Assembly (NCBI RefSeq): GCF_050003625.1
Contig: NC_134397.1
Coordinates: 97,758,162-97,822,161 of the forward strand
Source of the DNA: Haematobia irritans
Lineage: Eukaryota > Arthropoda > Insecta > Diptera > Muscidae
DNA length: 64,000 nt
Reading direction: 5' to 3'
In this document: one piece after another, positions 34,201 through 44,489 of the stretch
How positions within the stretch are numbered: the stretch's first letter is position 1
How the letters are laid out: the number at the start of each line of letters is the position of its first letter
Translations under genes and position numbers: made by a program
Notes under the pieces: generated by a model
Told to the model about the DNA's origin: nothing
What the model saw: the letters and a program-made list of their open reading frames with translations, nothing else
Databases searched by the model: none

Positions 34201-34380
34201 GTATAATGATGCGGAAAAGAATCAATTGAACACTTCTTGTGTGAGTGTCCTGCATTTTGTGTAAAGGGTAAGCAAATTTTAGGGGCATATAGTTTTAGAT
34301 TACTGGCGGACCTGGAAAACGTTAACTTAAGCAGTCTGCTAATGTTTTTGGAACAATCTGGTTGGTTCAACAGAAGAAAC
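31234..34380 (+). pseudogene. LINE-A ORF2 (copy 2): endonuclease, RT, RNase H
   Basis: Endonuclease segments at 31352-31552 and 31573-32004 (MGCDANAHHSIWGS, LDVTLASPEL, and SDYRYVSF in place of SDHRY). RT: FRPISLSSFLLKTLERILD, SFIESSLSVNEYTIMAFL followed by a TAA where the catalytic DIE/AF motif should continue, then GGVLSPLL and AYADDVALA across frameshifts. RNase H at ~33600-33930 has Glu for the first Asp (TEDSKL), a normal AEILA, and SDIQPA. The C-terminal domain (33977-34380) is truncated in its Cys/His cluster. At least six disabling changes. Confidence 0.85.
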
Positions 34381-34516
34381 TAATCGAAAAGATTCAGCGG
34401 TTAAAGCTATAAGTGCCCATATGTAATAGGTACTTTTAGTTAATGTGGTATCACAATGGACTGAATAGTCTATGTGAGCCTGAAACTTAATCGGGCTGCC
34501 ACTTTAACCTAACCTA

Positions 34517-34961
34517 CCCTTCTAGATGTTTCCTCGATGCTCCATATGTCTTAGATGAGTTGCTTTCCAAATTGAATATTGCTTCGGCAGGAGTATCAGA
34601 CAATTTATCAGAATATCAGAAAATTTTCCTATGTGCTCAGACAATTTCAAGAACCGAACTGGCATGAGTCCTTTATTCGTTGTTAATTGGGCATTTGCTA
34701 TTAGAATGCTGTTGTTCTTACTGTCCGCTGGTTCAACCACCCACAACTTGGCGACTTCACAATCTCCATTCATTTGCACCCATATCATTGCTTCGGCATT
34801 CGGTTGTATTATCTCTGGTTTGGTCATAGCCAACCGTATTCTTGTCGTATCCCACATTAACCGGTACTTCCGTATTGAGATTGCGGCAATCAGGAAATCC
34901 GAACCTATTATAGCTTCGTCTACCGCATAACCGCCTTGCATACACAGGGTCGTGGTTTCGA
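34517..34961 (-). pseudogene. Gypsy-type retrotransposon: protease/pol junction
   Basis: Minus-strand fragment of a Ty3/gypsy polyprotein. VDEAIIGSDFLIA is the C-terminal protease signature (equivalent of ILG.DFL). It is followed by IIQPNAEAMIWVQMNGDCE..KLWVVEP, the spacer that precedes RT in Osvaldo-like elements. The fragment is cut on its 5' side by the AT-rich MITE at 34962 and on its 3' side by LINE-A copy 2. It probably belongs to the same element as the gag at 35887-36860. Confidence 0.7.
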
Positions 34962-35467
34962 CCAAAAAAGTGTACACACAAAAAATTTTTTTTCTGATTC
35001 AATCACGAAATTAATTGATCCAATTAATTTTTTAATTGAAATGTCTTCAATCACGAAAATGATAGTATCAATCACAGTTTTAATTGGGCATAGAAAAAAT
35101 TCTTGATTAAAAAATTAATTGATTTTTTCAGCAAATTTCAATTAATTTTTTAATTGATTCAATTAAAAATTTAATTGATGTTGATTGCAAAACTCAATTA
35201 ATTTATTAATTAAAAAAGGTAACTATTTTTAATTACTTTCTGAATTGGCTTAGAGTTTTTATTTGGATTAACAAATGATTGTTTGAAATACATTTTTAAT
35301 TAAAAATTAAAAAAAAAAATCAGCATTGTTTTTAATGAATTAGTCTTCTGAATTTGATTAAAAAGTTAATTGTATCAATTAATTTATTAATTGAAAACAT
35401 TTTCAACTTCAATTAACTTTTTAATTGGAAATATTTTGGTGATATTTTTTTCTGTGTACTTTTTGGG
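34962..35467. mobile_element. ~500-bp AATTAATTG-rich MITE, copy 1
   Basis: Ends CCAAAAAAGTGTACACACA and TGTGTACTTTTTGGG mirror each other. The interior is a dense series of AATTAATTGA/TCAATTAA palindromes. A second copy (with its own nested insertion) is at ~44490-45345. Confidence 0.78.
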
Positions 35468-35886
35468 CTAAAATTGTACCAAATTTCAAAAACAACGAAT
35501 TGGAACATGAGAATTGTTGCAGTATTAAAAAAAAAAATAAAAACAACAAAATTGAAGTACATCCAGATGTCCGTTTTATTTACAAATTTAATGTTAGTAA
35601 ACAAAAGATATTAAATATTTTCAATTTGTTTTGTTACATTTTAATGTTAGTTACAAATAGTAATCATATTTTTTTTTTTTGACAATAGTAACCTGTGGAA
35701 TGTAAAATGTAACCAATAGTAACAAGACATGTTTTGACAGTTGGATGTTCTCAGCTGAAAATAAAACTAACATTAGTAGTTTTATTATCGAAGGTGCTAT
35801 TTTTAAAGATCAAAATTCAAAATCTGTCTCATTCCAAGCTGTTTGTTGTCAAAGCATTCATCATATTTTTGTATGAAAATATTCAG
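35468..35886. other. Spacer, no recognised feature
   Basis: AT-rich sequence with a T10 run; contains several GTAACC/AATAGTAAC repeats (35690-35730) but no gene or complete element. Confidence 0.4.
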
Positions 35887-36860
35887 TCAAACACGTAACA
35901 AAATTGGGGATTTGAACACGAGCGATTCTTGAAATACAACAACACATGCAATTTTGGCTGAAAAATTGGGAATAAAGAAAATTAATTGAGTGAAAAAAGT
36001 TTTTCTCTCAAGAGTTGTCATAGTCTGGCAGAAGTTTCGACATGACCTCAGAATCAAGACATAAGTAAGTGAAAATGCTTCATAAAATCCTAAATATATC
36101 AGGATATAGAAAAAAATTGTCTGTGTGGAGTCCATATATGATGTCTTGAATATTTTAAGTATGTAGTTTGCTTTTAATCTTCCGAAATCTGCACCGTATT
36201 TGCATTGTTGCGCCGCTATTACTTCATTATAGTTATTATTCATTATGGAAGAAGCGGGAATACTTTGTATTACATCGTATGCATTACCCTTCAATGGCCA
36301 CAGAAGTTAAATTGCTCGTTGTTATTCCACTAGTTTCTGGAGGCCACCGTCGTGAATTGGAAACATCAAATGAAGATGATTTTTGAGCCCTCGATAACGC
36401 GCACTGGACTACCTTTAATTTCCAGCTCTGACATTTTTTTCTAGCCGTAGAAATATCTCATGGTGAACCACAAATTTCTCATCCACAGAAAGAATTTTCT
36501 TTCCAATTCCACAATTTGGCTTTCAATATGGTCCACGCGTTTCTCCATGCCATCAGAAGTTTGTTGCAGTTTTTCATTGAACTCTAGAATTTTCCTTTAT
36601 CTTTCTTGATGTTTCGTCAAACTTTTCTTCCAAAAAATTTCTAGAATTCTCTTCAATTTTAATTCCAGCAATTTTCTAGAATTCTCTTCTAATCAAACTC
36701 GTGTGTATCGATATCAATATTGCGCCGCTCGAACTCTTCCAGTAGTCGCTTTTGTAATAGGGTTTTATTTCCTGTAATCGGCAGTTCCATCTTGCTCAAT
36801 TCCCTCTTCATGTCTTCCACTCGAAGACCGTTAAACATCATTGTAGATTTTTTCCTTCGC
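35887..36860 (-). pseudogene. Gypsy-type gag with N-terminal SAP-like motif
   Basis: From the right: a start-like segment followed by LRVEDMKRELSKMELPITGN and KTLLQKRLLEEF, the helix-loop-helix pattern of a SAP (DNA/chromatin-binding) motif, near residues 5-40. Damaged coiled sequence with stops follows (36560-36720). Then LKGNAYDVIQSIPASS..NYNEVIAA, the capsid core of Osvaldo-like gypsy gag. Its frame ends inside unrelated sequence. The Cys knuckle is not visible. The primer-binding region and LTR of the same element lie at ~38377-38530, separated from this gag by the GGTATTA-rich repeat. Confidence 0.7.
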
Positions 36861-38376
36861 CCATAGAAAAAATATTACCATACGGGCTCCAATCAATACC
36901 GTACGTTATTGATAGTTAGCCAAATCCGTATGGTACAATATCACTACCGAACGGTACAAGCGGTACGCGAAACATGAAAGTACCATATGGTATTATGAAA
37001 ATACTAATATGGTATTGAAAATAATACCAAAGCTGTATTAATATTTTTACCATAAAGGTATTGATGTATAAACAGTGCGGTATTAACATAGACCAAGGAA
37101 GGTATATACATTAGAGGTGTGCACGTGAGTAATATATTGCTCACGCTCACGCACACTCACGACGGAGAAATCTTATTCACGCACACTCACGCACGATATT
37201 TTTTGGTAGGACTCACGCTCACGCACGCTCGCGAAAAATATCGTGACTCACGAAAAATGTCGTGACTCACGAAAAACCTCGTGACTCACGAATAATTTTA
37301 TGAGTGATTTACTTTTAGAACCTGACTGAAAACATGAGTATGGTTAAAATCATTTGCGTTATAAAAATCTTACCACCTAGGATGTCACTAAAATTATAAA
37401 TGAATTCAAATCGTAAGAATTTTATGTTCGTCAGTGGGATTATTTTCGTGAGCGTGTTTTTTCCGAAATTCGTACTCACGCACACTCACGAAGATATTAT
37501 TTTCGTGACTCACGCTCACGCACGACATTTGGTTGGTTAATCACGCACACTCACGCCGTTGCCGCCAGCGTGACTCACGACTCACGCGTGAGTCACGAAA
37601 ATTTTCGTGAGTCACGACAATTTCGTGTCACGTGCACATCTCTAATAGACATCTCAAGTGAATTCACAGCGCTGTAGTTTTTCTGCACACCGTAGAGGGC
37701 TCTTTTACGTCTGCAATTGAGTGATTTTTTAATTTGGCTTTAATTTGTTTTCTTTCCTTTGTGTTCTTGATGAAACGCCAAATATTGTAAAAGCTTACAA
37801 AATTCTACACATCCACACCTTTTTTGTAATGCAAATTGACTGATTTGTACGGTTATTCTCGTTTTCCAAAAAGAAATTGAGTCACTTGACTGCGCAATTG
37901 AGTGGAATGACTGGAATGACTCATTTTTTCATCTTAATATTTTCTAAAAGTTATTCTTTAAATTATATTTCCACTCGCAAGCACTGCATGCCTCAAGTTG
38001 TTTGCTGTGAGATTTGGAAAGCTTTTGTATGTCTCTTACGCATCTAATGAGAGAAGAATGCCGAATTAACAAAAATTAATAATGCTAAACTTACCAATGC
38101 TTCACAAATTTAGTTTTTGGTCTTCACGTTTTCCAAGAAATATTGTAATTTACTCGCCTACTTACTTTATGTGAAGAAATTAAACTACCAAGGCGACCAA
38201 TTAGTTTTTAGCAACGGCGACATATCATATGTTATGGGGATGTGATAATTAATACCATAATAATACCGGATGTAAATGATTTGATATAAAGTGGTATCAA
38301 AATTGAAAGTTAACGTGAATCAATCTATTAATACCAAACGGTAATGGCCACGTACCGCCTTTTTTCTACCAGTGTT
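36861..38376. mobile_element. GGTATTA-rich element, split by a hAT-type MITE
   Basis: Left part 36861-37103 and right part 37653-38376 both carry many GGTATTA/TAATACC words, and weak inverted ends (TAGAAAAAATATTACC at left; GGCCACGTACCGCCTTTTTTCTA at right). It lies between the gag start and the LTR of the minus-strand gypsy element. No ORF. The boundaries are approximate. Confidence 0.55.
37112..37644. mobile_element. hAT-type MITE rich in TGACTCA/CTCACG palindromes
   Basis: Ends TAGAGGTGTGCACGTGA and TCACGTGCACATCTCTA are inverted repeats starting TAGAG, the hAT pattern. Flanking octamers ATATACAT (37104-37111) and ATAGACAT (37645-37652) match at 7 of 8 positions, as expected of an 8-bp hAT target duplication. 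The interior holds more than 20 CTCACG/CGTGAG words and seven TGACTCA/TGAGTCA heptamers, three of them in a 19-bp-period run at ~37240-37295. Confidence 0.8.
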
Positions 38377-38530
38377 TAGTTCACATCTGACACCAATTGT
38401 TACGTTTTTATAATTCAGACATTTTTAATGTAGATTATAGTTAATTCAATAACTATAATCTACAATTGTTTAATAACCTTAAAAGTTTCACTAGTTCACT
38501 TTATAATTCGTTCACACTTTGATGTTGTTA
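38377..38530 (-). repeat. Gypsy 5' LTR end and primer-binding region
   Basis: On the minus strand the LTR end CGTAACA is followed by ATTGGTGTCAGATGTG, the position and form of a gypsy primer-binding site. Plus-strand sequence from ~38400 (TGTTACG ... AATCTACAATTGTTTAATA) is related to the complete LTR at 62180-62825. The LTR is cut short near 38540 by a MITE. Confidence 0.65.
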
Positions 38531-38542
38531 GCTATTGGTTAA

Positions 38543-38768
38543 GGCCTTTACAGACTATAAGTTTTTCCGGACGGAATGTCTGTGTTTGTAAAGAATCTTA
38601 CAATGATACGACAATCGTTGATGACTAAATAATCGGTAAATGTATTATCGATCCCATAAACATTCATCAGTATCGATTATGCCTTCGGACTTAACTTATA
38701 ATGTGGCCAATATATGGAATATGTTCGACACGACCTCTGTCGTCCGGATAAACTTATATGCAAGGCGC
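38543..38768. mobile_element. 226-bp MITE, relative of 50599-50800
   Basis: Starts GGCCTTTACAGACTATAAG..TCCGGAC and ends GTCCGGATAAACTTATATGCAAGGCGC, imperfect inverted repeats. The internal words CATTTACCGATTATT, GATCGAT and TCGTATCATTG match the better-preserved copy at 50599-50800 in the opposite orientation. Confidence 0.75.
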
Positions 38769-38788
38769 ATTATACTACGTTCGCACTA

Positions 38789-39763
38789 CACGGATGAAAA
38801 AGACTGTTTTTCATATGTTTGGCTATAAACATTATATGATTGGAAAACAAATTTTTAAACACAATATTTTTGAGTGCAAGCATATAATGTTCATAAACTA
38901 GCATAACATGTTTGGGACATATATGTTAATATGTTAGAACATATTATGTTTGGGACATAAAATGTTTTTAAATATAATATGCTTGGATGCAAACATATAT
39001 TAATTTAGAAATAGCCTATAAACATATATGTGTTTAGTAGCTTGGAGCGCTATTTAACAGGGAGCGATATTGAATTAAGTTGGTGGTTGTTGCTTGTTAT
39101 TACAAAATTAACATTTTATTTTTCCTTGGGCAATTGATCAGCTACTTCTTTGATCCTTACAAACTGTGTGGTCCGCTGTTCGAATCCCCGTCCGGCAAAA
39201 GGTAAAATTAAAATAAAAAAAATCATACAATTGAATAATTTCTTCTACAATGTTTGTATTACAGAAAAAGGTGCTAAGAACTAAAAAGTCTCGTGGAAGT
39301 GAGAAAGATGTGGGGGAATATACAATTAGGCAGAAACAAAATTTTGAGCATTCAGGTCGAAAACCTATGTTGCTAGCACCTATATTACCTGTTTATTTTC
39401 ATAATTCATTATGATTGTAAATATATAAATAAATAAATAAAATTTTGAGCACAATATTGTTTGGGAGAATTTTTTTAAGCATATAATATTTTTGGGTGCA
39501 AAATGCTTCCAAACATATTATATGTTCACATAATAACATATTGTTTTTTGAAAGACAACATTATTGAATTTGGATGCAAAAATACAAAATGTTTGGAAAT
39601 TGACTACCCAAACATATATTTTTTAGACCAATATGCTTTCAAACATATTATATATTGGAAGAGATCAAACATATAAATGTTTGGGCAATAGCCAAAAATG
39701 TATATGCTTGAAGCAAAATATGTTTGGGAGTATATGTTACAGAAGCGATTTTTTGTGAGCGTG
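38789..39763 (+). repeat. 975-bp CATATG-rich repeat, unit 1
   Basis: From CACGGATGAAAAAGACTG to GCGATTTTTTGTGAGCGTG. Followed directly by unit 2 with an exact 975-bp period. The interior has AACATATATG/CATATGTTTGG words, and GTTCGAATCCCCGTCCGGC at ~39178, which resembles a tRNA B box and 3' half. Confidence 0.85.
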
Positions 39764-40739
39764 CACGGATGAAAAATACTGTTTTTCATATGTTTGGCTA
39801 TAAACATTATATGTTTGGAACACAAATTTTTAAACACACTATTTTTAAATGCAAGCATATAATGTTCATAAACTAGCATAACATGTTTGGGACATATATG
39901 TTAATATGTTAGAACATATTATGTTTGGGACATAAAATGTTTGTAAATATAATATGCTTGGATGCAAACATATATTAATTTTGAAATAGCCTATAAACAT
40001 ATATGTGTTTAGTAGCTTGGAGCGCTATTTAACAGGGAGCGATATTGAATTAAGTTGGTGGTTGTTGCTTGTTATTACAAAATGAACATTTTATTTTTCC
40101 TTGGGCAATTGATCAGCTACTTCTTTGATCCTTGCAAACTGTGTGGCCCGCTGTTCGAATCCCCGTCCGGCAAAAGGTAAAATTAAAATAAAAAAAATCA
40201 TAAAATTGAATAATTTCTTCTACAATGTTTGTATTACAGAAAAAGGTGCTAAGAACTAAAAAATCTCGTGGAAGTGAGAAAGATGTCGGGGAATATACAA
40301 TTGGGCAGAAACAAAATTTTGAGCATTCAGGTCGAAAACCTATGTTGTTAGCACCTATATTACCTGTTTATTTTCATAATTCATTATGATTGTAAATATA
40401 TAAATAAATAAATAAAATTTTGAGCACAATATTGTTTGGGAGAATTTTTTTTAAGCGTATAATATTTTTGGGTGCAAAATGCTTCCAAACATATTATATG
40501 GTCACATAATAACATATTGTTTTTTGGAAGACAACATTATTGAATTTGGATGCAAAAATACAAAATGCTTGGAACTTGGACTACCCAAACATATATTGTT
40601 TAGACCAATATGCTTTCAAACATATTATATATTGGAAGAGATCAAACATATAAATGTTTGGGCAATACCCAAAAATGTATATGCTTGAAGAAAAATATGT
40701 TTGGGAGTATATGTTACAGAAGCGATTTTTTGTGAGGGT
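39764..40739 (+). repeat. 975-bp CATATG-rich repeat, unit 2
   Basis: Head-to-tail copy of the preceding unit, differing at scattered single bases. The shared B-box-like segment is at ~40153. A third, inverted end fragment is at 1-83. Confidence 0.85.
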
Positions 40740-40924
40740 GTACCATTTACCATGTCGATGTTGATATAAATATTTATTTGTTGCAACAACTACCTTACGC
40801 CCGTCCTATAACTGAACTAAGATTCTATTAGTATACTCAACTTTTGGTTGTACCAGATATTTCATTCATTGTCATTTCCTCATTGTAATTATCGAATTGC
40901 AACCAACCATTTCTCTGGGTGTAC

Positions 40925-41376
40925 GTATGTCCATGTAAAAATTAAAATTAATTCAAAATTCAGAAGGAAAAACAAAAAAGTATATAATTAATGAGATGGG
41001 TGTGCTTGCATTAATTTACACAGTCGATCCAATCTCGGGATTATTTTAGATAGCGCATGTCTCAGGACTGTTTCAACATTAGTAAGGCAAGAACGATTTT
41101 TTTATTTAATTACAACAAACGTTAAAAACGGTGATTCGCACAAGTATGTGGTATGTCCATGTAAAAATTAAAATTAATTCAAAATTCAGAAGGAAAAACA
41201 AAAAAGTATATAATTAATGAGATGGGTGTGCTTGCATTAATTTACACAGTCGATCCAATCTCGGTATTATTTTAGATAGCGCATGTCTCAGGACTGTTTC
41301 AACATTAGTAAGGCAAGAACGATTTTTTGATTTAATTACAACAAACGTTAAAAACGGTGATTCGCACAAGTATGTG
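40925..41376 (-). repeat. 226-bp tandem duplication at hAT 3' end
   Basis: 40925-41150 and 41151-41376 are near-identical (one base difference near 41035/41264 and one in the T run near 41100/41326). The duplicated unit holds the last ~60 codons and stop of the hAT transposase relic. Confidence 0.9.
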
Positions 41377-42052
41377 GTAGCAAATGGCAGTAGCATTTTG
41401 ATCGCTAAGTCGGAGAGTATTGGAAATTCGCCTTTAACCTTGATCCAAAAAGAATTTAACTTTGTTTGAGCAAATTCTAGCTTTAAATTTGTATCCCTCG
41501 AAGTTCCGCGAATTCTTCTTGAGTTTTTAATGGAAGATGTGTGATGTTTTGAAATTATTCATTGAATGGTTTTTGCACCCAAACAAAATTACTGTTAATA
41601 TCCGGCTGAAAATATTTCTTGAATTGTTCTTCCAAAGATTCCAAATGATCAATTATAATCGTCTTGATAAAATTGCAATCCAAACACAATTTTATTTTTC
41701 CTGCATCGCTTCGAATCGTAGGTAGGGAAACTCCAAATTTTTGTTTTGTTTGCTCCCTGTTCAACCGAAGATGAAGTGTTCTTATAATAATGCGTTCATT
41801 GAAAGACCGATTTTGAGCAACATCTTTATATATTTCTATTGTCTTTGCTTTAGCCTTTCACCACATAGAAATATAACAAATACAATTTTAAATACATAAT
41901 AAATTCGAAAAAAAAAAATATTTCAAAAGGAGGAAAAGCTTTTTGCGTTTATAAAATCAAGATAAAAAATCCTGTTTCTGGCGAACCCTCATAATTTTTT
42001 TCACCACGCCTTTGGGGGTCGCGATCCTTAGTTTAAGAATCATTGTTCTATA
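41214..42052 (-). pseudogene. hAT transposase relic (ZBED5/SCAND3-like)
   Basis: Minus strand. CIIDHLESLEEQFKKYF-like sequence (41555-41700) is the helix before the dimerisation region; FWIKVKGEFPILSDLAIKML, LLPFATTYLCES and KIIPRLDRLC are the conserved hAT C-terminal dimerisation segment of the ZBED5/SCAND3-like type. The right end of the element is suggested by CAATGATTCTTAAACTAAGG and GATCGCGACCCCC at ~42010-42052 (minus strand), the typical terminal sequence of such hATs. The N-terminal half, including the BED zinc finger and first catalytic Asp, is not found; the sequence between 41765 and 42000 is noncoding. Confidence 0.75.
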
Positions 42053-42062
42053 TACATCTAGT

Positions 42063-42312
42063 CATGCTCACATTACTACAACAACAATAACAATAGGCAA
42101 TGAGAATAACATTGGCTTGATTTACTTTGAGAGAGAGAGAGAGAAACCAACATTTCGATATGAAAATAAGCAAAAAAAAAACAAAAGAAGTTTGGGAAAG
42201 TACCAGAAAATTAATAGATGATGACGCAATTCTATCGTTACAATTTGAAAGTTTAAATTAACGGAAATTAATTTAAATAAACTTAAATCTAGAAATATCA
42301 AATTCGTAACAA
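42063..42312. repeat. LTR fragment, right part
   Basis: Matches the last ~250 bp of the LTR at 62180-62825: TGCTCACATTACTACAACAAC, then TTAAATTAACGGAAATTAATT, ending TTCGTAACA at 42312. A short (GA)n run is at 42130-42143. Confidence 0.75.
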
Positions 42313-42449
42313 TAAGTTTTGAGCGTATTATTATAATGTTTTGTATTACAGATGTTTTATATAAAAATATCTGATTTTTGTTTGCACAACATAATATATA
42401 CAATTAGTAAAAAATTAAATTTTTTCATAATAACATTTTTACGTTTTTG

Positions 42450-42937
42450 AGGCGTGTTTAATAACCCGATAATTAAACATAGTTCTTTTCAAATAACGAC
42501 AATCTACAATTTATTTTCTTAACTGATAGGTTTCACTTATAATATATATATTAAGATATCGATATATATATATTAAGATATCGCACATATTTATCTGCAC
42601 ATATTCAACTGGTTATCTTCATAATCTTGCCTACAATCATCTAGAGTAATCTACTGGTATGTGGCAGATGTCGCCACCATCAAGTATCTCGTAATTTAGC
42701 TGACAGAGGGTTGTGCTCATATTACTACAACAATAACAATAGTTAATAGAACAAAAGGGGTTACTACAATGATTGTGAAACTAAGAACACAAAAGATGTT
42801 TAGGAAAGTACTAGAAAATAAAGAGATGACTTTGAATGTGATGACGTAATCTGACCGTTACAATTTTAAAATTTTAAATTAACAGAAACTAATTTAAATA
42901 AACTTAAATCTAGAAATATCAAATTCGTAACTATATT
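42450..42937. repeat. LTR fragment, near-complete solo LTR with internal deletion
   Basis: CGTGTTTAATAACCCGATAATTAAA through CTAGAAATATCAAATTCGTAAC parallels the 62180-62825 LTR but lacks the middle ~150 bp. A 25-bp TATATATTAAGATATCG duplication at 42540-42590 lies inside. Confidence 0.75.
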
Positions 42938-43005
42938 ACAAAGATTTAGATTGTGATCTGTTCTTTTAATTGGGACATTTTTAATTGTAACCATGTTCTT
43001 TTAAC

Positions 43006-43666
43006 TACACTGAAAAAAAAAGCATGCCCGGTTCCAAAAATTTAGTCTTTACTTTAACAATTTTGGTATTGATTCCGAGCCAAAGAAGCGGAGAATACAA
43101 GTAAGAATACTTTTAAGACACTATTCTCTTTTAAAATATGGGTTTTGTATACTTGCTTCTAGGAAGCAAATTTGAATTTTTCGTTTCTTCAGCCTTTTTT
43201 CTTCTTATACTATCAAAATCCTTTCAAAACGAGTTAACGACTACTTTATTTTCCAAATTCAATCTTGACTTTCAGTAGAAATTATGCAATGTTTCAGGTA
43301 AAAAACATCTTTAAAATAAAGTTTTGAAAAACATGTCCTATTTTTGAACGATTTTCTGTTTTGTAGTCAAGATGCAAAAAGACAACAAATTTAAAGACAA
43401 TTTCATTAAATTTAAAGAATTTTTCTGAATTATTAAAGTCAAGTTGACCTTACCCCAAAAAATTTTTCTTTCATGTTATGATACCCATTTTTAAGTCAAA
43501 TCACTTAATTATAAGTACAATACGACTTCATTGAAAAGTTTATCGACTTTTGGACAAGGAAAAAACTTTATATTAGAGAAATGCGTATTCTATGCTAAGC
43601 AAAATTTGCATTCGTATTTTAAAGACATGAAATCTTTGACCTCACGACAATATTTTTTTCAGTGTA
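43006..43666 (+). mobile_element. 661-bp MITE, TACACTGAAAA family, copy 2
   Basis: Same ends, length and orientation as 15313-15973, with scattered differences. Non-coding. Confidence 0.85.
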
Positions 43667-43709
43667 GGAGAAAAACATTTTAGAAAAATCCCATAACATA
43701 ACAATTCCG

Positions 43710-44141
43710 ACACCCAGAAAAAAGTGTCTTCGAAACTGAAGTAAAAAAGTTCATCAATTTAGTTGAGCCATATTATTTCTAGTAAGTTACATTTTTGTGT
43801 GAAATAACAAAATTTACAATTTGGAATAGTTCGTTAACTAGAACAAGGCATGGAATTTTACTAATTCTGTTTTCTTCGCTGGGTATAATTTTACTCACTG
43901 ATAACAAAGCATTCATAAAAATAAACAAAAACCGAATTAAAATCTAAGTTTCCAAATTTAGTAAAATTTCCTATAAAGTGATAATTCTGACTTTCTTTAT
44001 TATAGAAAGCTTATCATACATACGAATAACACTTGACATAGAAAAATATTTTATTTCATTCGTACTAAGAAGTATTCACCCCTTTCAAAACTTAAGGGAA
44101 CACACTTGTTAGAATATAGGAAATTTTCCTATATTTCTTTT
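43710..44141 (+). mobile_element. ACACCCAGAAAAAA repeat, copy 1
   Basis: Starts ACACCCAGAAAAAAGTGTC, ends near the palindrome ATAGGAAATTTTCCTAT (44118-44135). An inverted copy is at ~56024-56499, inside the large inverted repeat. AT-rich and non-coding. Confidence 0.7.
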
Positions 44142-44489
44142 ATGTACCTGTAATCGATACCTGTCATCTATGTAATCGATATATTTGCGCGTGGGTTGTT
44201 TTGTTAGTTAGAATCGTGTTGTTATGGTATACGGAGTGGTTGTTAAAAAATATTATAGTAGAATAATATAATAAATAACAAATAAAATATATAAAATATT
44301 TGTTATTTTAAATTAGTGAGAAAATTTTTCGTTTTTTGAAAGTTATTAAACATAAATAACAAACAATAAGTCTATCAATGTTCGCGATGGTGTACAAAGA
44401 AAGAAAACACCAACAGAATAACAAACCCTTCATTCATCAGGTAACATTGAGGACGGTTAGCGTCCTGAATGAATAAATTGGTTTATGAT
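44142..44489. other. Spacer, no recognised feature
   Basis: Contains AATCGAT repeats and a hairpin-like GAGGACGGTTAGCGTCCTGA at ~44451-44470, but no gene or element that I recognise. Confidence 0.4.

Larger units (their letters stand above)
30341..34516 (+). mobile_element. LINE-A copy 2 (5' truncated)
   Basis: Second copy of the LINE whose full span is at 17073-27131, in the opposite orientation. It begins inside ORF1 (at the sequence encoding the SR.FSKVTTSKGG segment) and ends with the common tail and CCTAA repeats at 34504-34516. Segments are ORF1 30341-31233, endonuclease 31352-32004, RT 32100-33570, RNase H and C-terminal domain 33601-34380. There is no insertion between ORF1 and ORF2 here, so it shows the intact LINE-A junction at ~31234. 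Confidence 0.9.

Noticed and set aside
42530..42600. Possible CRISPR-like or satellite array of TATATATTAAGATATCG
   Set aside because: Only two partial copies within an LTR fragment; no regular repeat-spacer structure.
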